From positions 1-10,975 of the forward strand of contig CALANS010000104.1 in assembly GCA_937926105.1 (NCBI GenBank): DNA of 10,975 nucleotides, in the 5' to 3' direction. The notes under the pieces are model-generated. The model saw only the letters and a list, made by a program, of their open reading frames with translations. It was not told where the DNA came from and did no database searches. Origin of the DNA: an uncultured Actinomycetes bacterium. Lineage in GTDB: Bacteria; Actinomycetota; Actinomycetes; Mycobacteriales; Nakamurellaceae. The translations under genes and the position numbers were made by a program. Of this stretch, positions 6,116-10,975 are shown in pieces; within the stretch, counting starts at the first letter, position 1; each line of letters starts with the position of its first letter.

Positions 6116-7105
6116 ATGACCACTCCGGCCCCGTCCACGCCAACCGCGACGGAGCAACTCACGATGCTCCGCCTCATGGCGCGCATCAGGCATTTCGAGC
6201 AAAAACTCGCCGAGCTGTTCAAACGAGGAGAGCTACCCGGCTTCGTCCATCTGTATCTCGGCGAGGAGGCTGTCGCCGTCGGCGCCTGTACGGCACTACG
6301 GGACGGCGACAAGATCACCTCGACACACCGGGGCCACGGCCACCTGATCGCCAAGGGCGCGACGGTGAATCGGATGATGGCGGAGCTCTTCGGCCGCGCC
6401 GACGGATATTGCCGTGGCAAAGGCGGATCGATGCATATCGTCAGCTTCGATTTGGGCATCATGGGCACCAACGGCATCGTCGGCGGCGGCATCCCCATCG
6501 GCACCGGGGCTGCGTGGGGTGACAAGTATCTGGGGCGGGACTCCGTGACTGTCGTGTTCTTCGGCGACGGCGCATCCAATCAAGGTGTCTTCTTCGAGTC
6601 CATGAACTTGGCTGCCATTTGGAAGCTCCCGGTGATCTTCGTCTGCGAGAACAACGGTTACAGCGAATGGACACCGACGGAACGGCTCACGGCGGGCAAG
6701 ATCCACGAACGCGGCATGCCGATGGGAATCCCGGGTGCGCTGGTGGACGGGAATGATGTCGAAGCTGTATTCGGCGCTGTGTCGCAAGCCGCGCAGCGGG
6801 CCCGGGCCGGCGAAGGCCCCTCCCTGATCGAAGCCGTGACCTATCGCTGGCATGGGCATAACGAGGGCGAAGAAGTGTTCGCGGGCGAGTACCGCCCGCA
6901 GGAGGAACAGGATCATTGGCGATCGCGGGAGCCCGTCGCCCCCTACGCACGGACACTGATCGATCGGGGCGTGCTGACCGCCGACGAGTGGGAGACCTTG
7001 GACCGAGAAGAGTCGGACGCTGTCGATGGCGCCGTCGAATTTGCCAGGGCAAGCCCGTTCCCTGATGCAGATGAAGCCCTCATGCATGTATTCACGGAAG
7101 TATAG
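6116..7105 (+). CDS. Thiamine-diphosphate-dependent dehydrogenase E1 component, alpha subunit (acetoin/pyruvate type)
   Basis: At 329 residues this is the alpha subunit of an alpha2beta2 E1, which decarboxylates or cleaves a 2-oxoacid or hydroxyketone and passes the acyl group to lipoyl-E2. The ThDP/Mg motif runs from GDG (150-152) to ENN (178-180). HRGHGH (71-76) and YRWHGH (243-248) supply the conserved active-site histidines. The segments GFVHLYLGEEAVAVG and GRADGYCRGKGGSMHI resemble acetoin dehydrogenase AcoA more than classical pyruvate dehydrogenase, but sequence alone does not fix the substrate. ATG 6116 follows GAGGAG with 5-nt spacing. First gene of the plus operon, behind a long leader. 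Ends 11 bp before the beta subunit. Cytoplasmic. Confidence 0.93.
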   Translation: MTTPAPSTPTATEQLTMLRLMARIRHFEQKLAELFKRGELPGFVHLYLGEEAVAVGACTALRDGDKITSTHRGHGHLIAKGATVNRMMAELFGRADGYCRGKGGSMHIVSFDLGIMGTNGIVGGGIPIGTGAAWGDKYLGRDSVTVVFFGDGASNQGVFFESMNLAAIWKLPVIFVCENNGYSEWTPTERLTAGKIHERGMPMGIPGALVDGNDVEAVFGAVSQAAQRARAGEGPSLIEAVTYRWHGHNEGEEVFAGEYRPQEEQDHWRSREPVAPYARTLIDRGVLTADEWETLDREESDAVDGAVEFARASPFPDADEALMHVFTEV

Positions 7106-7116
7106 GAGCAACGTCG

Positions 7117-8130
7117 ATGGCGGTCATAGCCGAAACGAAAACTGTCACTGAAACCAAGCAGCGCCAGACGTACTTCGTCAAGGCGATGCAAGAGGCGATC
7201 GCGGCGGCGATGCGCGAGGACCCCAACGTCGTCGTGCTCGGTGAGGACGTCGAACGGTCTGTCATCGGGGCCACGCGAGGGCTGCTGGACGAGTTCGGTC
7301 CCGAGCGTCTACGCAACACGCCGATTTCCGAGCAGGCGTTCGTCGGCGCGGCCATCGGGGCGGCAGCGGCCGGTATGCGCCCGGTCGTCGACATGATGAT
7401 CGGCGCCTTCTTCTACGTGTCCATGGACCAGCTCGCCAGCCAGGCAGCGAAGCTCCCGTACATGTCCGGTGGGCAGATTCATCTTCCGATCACCTACTTC
7501 ACCGCGACGGGGCCCAGCGGCGGCGGCGCCGCGCAGCACTCCGAGAACCTGCACCCCATGCTGATGAATGTGGCGGGCCTCAAGATAGTCATGCCCAGCA
7601 CTCCCTATGACGCCAAGGGGCTCATGTATTCGGCGATCAAGGATCCGAACCCGGTCGTGTACCTCCAGGACCACGTGCTCGGCGGCACCAAGGGACCCGT
7701 TCCGCGCGAGATCTATTCGATTCCTATCGGTGTCGCGGACGTCAAGAGGCCTGGAGCGGACGTGACGGTCGTCGCGATCGGCGCCACGGTGCCAAAGGCC
7801 CTCAACTCCGCGGCTGAACTGGAAGACGACGGTATCAGCGTGGAAGTGGTCGATCCACGCACGATCGTGCCGTTGGACATCGACACGATCCTGGAATCTG
7901 TCGAGCGAACCGGCCGGCTGGTCGTCGTCGACAATGCGCGGATTACCGGTTCGGCAGCCAGTGAGATCGCCGCGTCCGTCTGTGAGCGGGGCTTCGATCT
8001 GCTGAAGACAGCTCCGGTGCGGGTCGCGTGGCCGGATACGCCCGTACCCTTCAGCGCCCCTTTGGAGCGCCGAGTCGTTGTGCAGCAAGAGGACATCACA
8101 AGCGCTGTCCGCACCGTAGTTCGGCGCTGA
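7117..8130 (+). CDS. Thiamine-diphosphate-dependent dehydrogenase E1 component, beta subunit
   Basis: The 337-residue partner of the preceding alpha subunit. The N-terminal transketolase-like pyrimidine domain shows LGEDV (41-45), RNTPISEQAFVGAAIGAA (about 66-83) and the conserved AQHSE (139-143). The C-terminal transketolase domain includes VVDPRTIVPLD (244-254) and the AcoB-like end PDTPVPFSAPLE (306-317). It completes the ThDP site at the subunit interface. The ATG lies 11 nt after the alpha stop, and an AGGAG sequence overlaps that stop codon, indicating co-translation. The sequence departs from typical AcoB at several places, for example VAGLK for the usual VPGLK and LQDHVLGG in the region that is normally E-rich, so substrate specificity may differ. 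Confidence 0.93.
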   Translation: MAVIAETKTVTETKQRQTYFVKAMQEAIAAAMREDPNVVVLGEDVERSVIGATRGLLDEFGPERLRNTPISEQAFVGAAIGAAAAGMRPVVDMMIGAFFYVSMDQLASQAAKLPYMSGGQIHLPITYFTATGPSGGGAAQHSENLHPMLMNVAGLKIVMPSTPYDAKGLMYSAIKDPNPVVYLQDHVLGGTKGPVPREIYSIPIGVADVKRPGADVTVVAIGATVPKALNSAAELEDDGISVEVVDPRTIVPLDIDTILESVERTGRLVVVDNARITGSAASEIAASVCERGFDLLKTAPVRVAWPDTPVPFSAPLERRVVVQQEDITSAVRTVVRR

Positions 8131-8165
8131 CCCATCAACACCATGCGTGCGAATCGAGGTAAGGC

Positions 8166-8396
8166 ATGGACGTCATTCTGCCGAAGTGGGGCATGACGAT
8201 GCAGGAAGGCACCATCGTCGAGTGGCTGGTCAAGGTGGGCGACAGCGTCACCGAGGGCCAGGCCATCGCGGTGATAGAGACCGAGAAGGTCGAGGCCCAG
8301 ATCGAAGCCCCTGGTGATGGTGTCATCAGTGAGCTCCTCGTGGAAGCCGGTGACGATGCCGAGGTCGGCTCCGTCATCGCGCGGTTGCGACAATGA
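8166..8396 (+). CDS. Stand-alone lipoyl-domain protein (detached E2 lipoyl domain)
   Basis: A complete 76-residue protein made of one biotinyl/lipoyl fold. It opens MDVILPKWGMTMQEGTI, typical of E2 N-termini, has the modification hairpin IETEKVEAQI with Lys41 as the expected lipoylation site, and ends with DGVISELLVEAGDDAEVGSVIARL, closing the domain exactly. It should swing acyl groups between E1 and the acyltransferase encoded next. There is no linker, no subunit-binding domain and no catalytic domain attached. ATG 8166 is preceded by GAGGTAAGG. Its stop overlaps the next start (ATGA, 8393-8396), so the two E2 halves are made in coupled fashion. GcvH and biotin carriers are less likely given the E1 and E2 neighbours. 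Confidence 0.9.
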   Translation: MDVILPKWGMTMQEGTIVEWLVKVGDSVTEGQAIAVIETEKVEAQIEAPGDGVISELLVEAGDDAEVGSVIARLRQ

Positions 8397-9049
8397 CGGC
8401 CCTGGCCGACGGTGCCGCACCGGCACCCATTCGTCGATCGAGCCGGATGCGGCGCGCGGTCATTCGCACGGTGACGGCGAGCGCGGCCATTCCGCAGTAT
8501 TCGTTGAGCCTGGATGTCGATTTCGGCGCCGTGAAGCTCGTGCGAGATGCGCTGCGGGCCGAGGCGCCGGATGCCTCGGTCGCGGACGTCATCAACCTCG
8601 CGTGCATCAGGGCCCTCGAGTCGCACCCGCTGGCAAATGCGTATTTCCTCGATGACGCGGTGGTGTGCAACGAGTCCATCAACTTGTCGCTCATCGTGGA
8701 GGTCGATGACGGGATGCTGACGCCCACGGTCATGGGCGCCGAGCAACGAGCCGTCGGTGATCTCGTGTCCGAGCGCAGGAGGCTGACGGCGGCCGCGCTA
8801 CGGGGTGAGCTGAGGCCGGAGGAGACGGTGAACGGCACGTTCACCGTGTCGAATCTAGGCACGTTCGGGATTCACCGGTTCAACGCAATGGTGATTCCGC
8901 CACAGGCCGCGGTTCTGGCCGTCGGTGCGCCCGTCTCGGCGGGCGCGCTGACCGTCACGCTGACGTGCGACCACCGAGTCCTCGACGGGGCCCCGGCCGC
9001 GCGGTTCCTGGCGGACGTCGGCCGGCATCTCCAGCAAGGTAGGCCGTGA
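8393..9049 (+). CDS. Minimal 2-oxoacid dehydrogenase E2 acyltransferase (catalytic domain only)
   Basis: 218 residues covering only the chloramphenicol-acetyltransferase-like catalytic domain of E2 (Pfam 2-oxoacid_dh type), which moves the acyl group from lipoate to CoA. Seen: SRMRRAVIRTVTASAAIPQY (18-37), ESHPLANAYF, GTFTVSNLGTFGI (148-160), PPQAAVLAVG (169-178), and the active site CDHRVLDG (192-199) with His194 and Asp198. Normal AcoC/PDH E2 chains are about 350-500 residues, with lipoyl and peripheral subunit-binding domains in front. Here the lipoyl domain is the previous gene and no subunit-binding domain is visible; only about 17 residues precede the catalytic fold. There is no good Shine-Dalgarno, so translation probably depends on the ATGA overlap. 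Ends 1 bp before the next gene. Confidence 0.92.
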   Translation: MTALADGAAPAPIRRSSRMRRAVIRTVTASAAIPQYSLSLDVDFGAVKLVRDALRAEAPDASVADVINLACIRALESHPLANAYFLDDAVVCNESINLSLIVEVDDGMLTPTVMGAEQRAVGDLVSERRRLTAAALRGELRPEETVNGTFTVSNLGTFGIHRFNAMVIPPQAAVLAVGAPVSAGALTVTLTCDHRVLDGAPAARFLADVGRHLQQGRP

Positions 9050-9050
9050 C

Positions 9051-9497
9051 ATGGCGACGAGGAATGACGACTTGGTGACTCGCACGGACATCTCCCTGGA
9101 CTTGGCGCAACGCCTGATCGCGGCGGTCTTCGCCGAATCCAGGCGCCGATCGGTGGAGCTTGCCGCGGCTGTGGTGGGCTGCGGCGGCGAGCTCGTCGCC
9201 GCAGCCCGGATGGACCGAGCGCAACTGGGTGCGCTGTCCATCGCGACCGATAAGGCGTACACCGCTGTCTCGTTCGGGTTCCCAACCAGTGCGTGGGCCG
9301 AGTCATCGATGCCGGGCGGCTCGGACTGGGGACTGGGCTCAACACTCGGTGGACGCGCAATCGTCTTCCCGGGAGGCCTGCCGCTGCGGAAGGACGGGAT
9401 GCTCGTCGGCGGTATCGGTGTGAGCGGCGCAGCGTCGACCGTGGACGAGCTGTGCGCGAGGGCTGCGATCGTCTCTTGCGAGCTGGACGTGGCCTGA
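9051..9497 (+). CDS. GlcG/HbpS-family (DUF336) protein
   Basis: A 148-residue single-domain protein of the Haem_degrading/DUF336 family, which includes GlcG, HbpS and the C-terminal domain of PduO. Diagnostic parts are ATDKAYTAVSFGFPTSAW (65-82), GGRAIVFPGGLPL (100-112), GMLVGGIGVSGA (116-127) and the closing DELCARAA. Family members are small cytoplasmic or secreted proteins with poorly defined roles, some binding heme, cobalamin-related ligands or small metabolites, and they often sit in catabolic operons. No signal peptide is seen. The chain contains no histidine at all, which argues against His-ligated heme. It lies 1 bp after the E2 gene and overlaps the SDR start (TGATG). An accessory role in the pathway is inferred only from position. 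Confidence 0.85.
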   Translation: MATRNDDLVTRTDISLDLAQRLIAAVFAESRRRSVELAAAVVGCGGELVAAARMDRAQLGALSIATDKAYTAVSFGFPTSAWAESSMPGGSDWGLGSTLGGRAIVFPGGLPLRKDGMLVGGIGVSGAASTVDELCARAAIVSCELDVA

Positions 9498-10243
9498 TGA
9501 GAAAGATCATCGTCGCCGGCGGCGCGACCGGCATCGGCGCCGAGGTGATTCGGGCGTTGCGGGCTGGAGGGGACGACATCGTTCTTATCGACCGCAATGT
9601 CACCGACGGCGAACGGTTGGTGAGCGAGAGCGCACGGGGCAGTGGGACGTATCTCGAAGCGGACCTGGCGGACGCCGAGAGAACCATCGCCGCCACCGAG
9701 GAGGCGATCGATCTTCTCGGAGGATCGGTCGACGCGCTGTTCTTCAACGCGGGCCTCCTCATCGCGCACCCGCTCGCCGAATGGTCGGTGGATGACTGGG
9801 ATCGCACGGCAGCTGTCAACCTGCGCGCCCCTTTCCTCATGGTGCAGGCGGCGCATGTCGCATTGGCCGCATCCGGGCGGGGCCGCGTCGTCATCACATC
9901 GTCGACGGCTGCGCTGCGCGGACACGCCGGCATGCCCGCCTACCACTCGACGAAAGCCGGCGTACTCGGTCTGGTGCGTTCCCTCGCCGACGAGCTGGCT
10001 GGCGAAGACATCACCGTCAACGCAATTTGCCCCGGGTGGGTCGATACGCCATTCAACGACCAGTTCTGGCATCACCAGGCTGATCCGGCACGGGCCCTCC
10101 GGGATCTGGAGCAGTCGATTCCGCTCGGTCGGCAGGCGGCCGCAAGCGAGATCGTCGGCAGCGTCCTGTTCCTCATCAGTGACGAAGCAAGTTACGTCAC
10201 CGGCCAATCGCTGGTCGTCGACGGTGGATATACGGCGGTCTGA
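9497..10243 (+). CDS. Short-chain dehydrogenase/reductase (SDR)
   Basis: A classical 248-residue SDR that interconverts a carbonyl and an alcohol with NAD(P). It shows the nucleotide-binding GGATGIG (8-14; the usual first Thr is Gly), LIDRN with Asp32 at the end of beta-2 suggesting NAD(H), FNAG (83-86), VNLR (N108), VITSS (S135/S136), catalytic Tyr149 and Lys153 in YHSTK, PGWVDTPF (179-186) and a VTGQSLVVDGGY end. The start is ATG 9497, overlapping the upstream stop by one base; the longer open frame from 9293 runs inside the DUF336 gene and lacks SDR features. Possible roles include a diol/hydroxyketone step feeding the E1-E2 complex or reduction of a semialdehyde; the substrate is unknown. 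Confidence 0.93.
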   Translation: MRKIIVAGGATGIGAEVIRALRAGGDDIVLIDRNVTDGERLVSESARGSGTYLEADLADAERTIAATEEAIDLLGGSVDALFFNAGLLIAHPLAEWSVDDWDRTAAVNLRAPFLMVQAAHVALAASGRGRVVITSSTAALRGHAGMPAYHSTKAGVLGLVRSLADELAGEDITVNAICPGWVDTPFNDQFWHHQADPARALRDLEQSIPLGRQAAASEIVGSVLFLISDEASYVTGQSLVVDGGYTAV

Positions 10244-10253
10244 GGAGGGAACG

Positions 10254-10975
10254 ATGGAGTACTCGATCTACTTCAATCCGCGTGTCCGCGACCGACTGTC
10301 GGATGCGCCTGCCGAAGATAGCTCGCCCATCGAGATGCACCGGCACATGGACGGCTACCACCCCACGCCGCTGCTGGACCTGCCGCGAGTCGCGCGGCGC
10401 CTCGGCATCGGTCGAGCGCTGCTCAAAGACGAGTCCTCGCGGTTCGGTCTGCCGTCCTTCAAGATCTTGGGGGCATCGTGGGCGACGGTGTTCGCCGTTC
10501 GGCGCTTCTGGATCCCGGACGACAGCGGGCCGCTGGCGCCAAGCGAGTTGGCCGAGCGCATTCCGTCGCCCGGCACAAAGACGATCGTCGCCGCCACCGA
10601 TGGGAATCACGGCCGCGGGGTGGCCAGGATGGCCGGGATCCTGCGTGTCGGTTGCCGGATCTTCGTGCCCAGGGGCACGGCCAAGGCCCGGATCGATGGC
10701 ATCGCCTCCGAGGGGGCCGCAGTCGAGGTCATCGACGGCAGCTATGAGGATGCTGTCCGACATGCCGCCGCGCAGGCCAATGACGATGTCCTGGTCATCA
10801 GCGACACCTCATGGCCGGGGTACGAGGATATTCCGCGGCAGGTCACGGCGGGGTACTCGACCTTGTTCGAGGAAATCGACGCCGCCCTGGAACGAGCGGG
10901 CGGGCTGAGCCCCAGTCTGGTGGCGCTCCAGGCGGGTGTGGGATCCTTCGCGGCTGCGGGGCTGCTCCGGTATCG
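10254..10975 (+). CDS. Diaminopropionate ammonia-lyase-like PLP enzyme (3' end outside window)
   Basis: 240 codons are present before the window ends. The frame matches diaminopropionate ammonia-lyase (DpaL/YgeX type, fold-type II PLP), which converts 2,3-diaminopropionate to pyruvate and two ammonia. Seen: YHPTPLLDLP (35-44), LLKDESSRFGLPSFKILGAS (57-76) with Lys70 as the Schiff-base lysine, AATDGNHGRGVA (113-124), IFVPRGTAKARIDGI (136-150), GSYEDAV (162-168) and SDTSWPGYEDIP (183-194). Family length is about 400 residues, so roughly 60% is seen. ATG 10254 follows AGGAGG (10243-10248) with 5-nt spacing, the strongest ribosome-binding site in the window, and lies 10 bp after the SDR gene. A related diamino- or hydroxy-amino-acid substrate is possible. 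Confidence 0.88.
   Translation, partial: MEYSIYFNPRVRDRLSDAPAEDSSPIEMHRHMDGYHPTPLLDLPRVARRLGIGRALLKDESSRFGLPSFKILGASWATVFAVRRFWIPDDSGPLAPSELAERIPSPGTKTIVAATDGNHGRGVARMAGILRVGCRIFVPRGTAKARIDGIASEGAAVEVIDGSYEDAVRHAAAQANDDVLVISDTSWPGYEDIPRQVTAGYSTLFEEIDAALERAGGLSPSLVALQAGVGSFAAAGLLRY

Noticed and set aside
6296..7111. Long minus-strand open frame opposite E1 alpha
   Set aside because: Antisense shadow of a clearly coding gene in GC-rich DNA. It has no protein motif and no ribosome-binding site.
7309..8088. Long minus-strand open frame opposite E1 beta
   Set aside because: Antisense shadow; rich in His/Arg/Asp as expected from reverse-complemented coding sequence, with no recognisable family.
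9293..9496. SDR open frame extended upstream to 9293
   Set aside because: The extension lies wholly inside the DUF336 gene in another frame. The SDR nucleotide-binding strand starts at once after ATG 9497, which overlaps the previous stop.
1..10975. CRISPR array, tRNA/rRNA, insertion sequence or integrase
   Set aside because: No regularly spaced repeats, no tRNA-like cloverleaf, no transposase or recombinase motif and no terminal inverted repeats were seen.

Overview
The base composition (GC-rich, strongly G/C-ended codons in the left flank), an IdeR/DtxR-type iron box and a siderophore-interacting flavoprotein suggest a high-GC actinobacterium, probably of the Nocardia/Rhodococcus/Mycobacteriales type. 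The species cannot be fixed from the sequence alone.

Layout. (1) 1-1867, plus strand: the C-terminal tail of an unidentified gene, then an iron-regulated pair made of a SAM-dependent methyltransferase and a siderophore-interacting protein (SIP). A near-consensus iron box abuts the methyltransferase start codon. (2) 1868-2123: a convergent gap with no intact gene. It holds a possible C-terminal remnant of a lost minus-strand gene and may mark the edge of an inserted block. (3) 2124-5676, minus strand: a tightly coupled operon of a gamma-glutamyltransferase-family Ntn hydrolase, an M20-family metallopeptidase homologue with several metal-site substitutions, and a GntR/FCD-type regulator. (4) 5677-6115: a 439-bp divergent control region with a sigma70-like promoter, two dyad-symmetric candidate operators and a strong leader hairpin. 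(5) 6116-10975, plus strand: an apparent seven-gene operon encoding acetoin/pyruvate-type dehydrogenase E1 alpha and E1 beta, a free-standing lipoyl domain, a separate minimal E2 acyltransferase, a GlcG/DUF336 protein, an SDR oxidoreductase, and the first 240 residues of a diaminopropionate ammonia-lyase-like PLP enzyme that runs off the window.

How it may work together (inference). Regions 3-5 look like one catabolic divergon for a small amide- or peptide-linked amino compound. The Ntn-hydrolase and the M20-like protein would release or bind an amino acid. The PLP lyase would eliminate ammonia to give a 2-oxoacid; pyruvate is the product for true diaminopropionate ammonia-lyase. The thiamine/lipoyl complex would convert an oxoacid or hydroxyketone to acyl-CoA, with the SDR handling a carbonyl/alcohol step. 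The FCD regulator is the obvious candidate sensor acting in the divergent region. The E2 split (76-aa lipoyl protein plus 218-aa catalytic protein, with no subunit-binding domain and no E3 in the window) and the altered M20 metal site are the most unusual points. The substrate cannot be deduced from this sequence.
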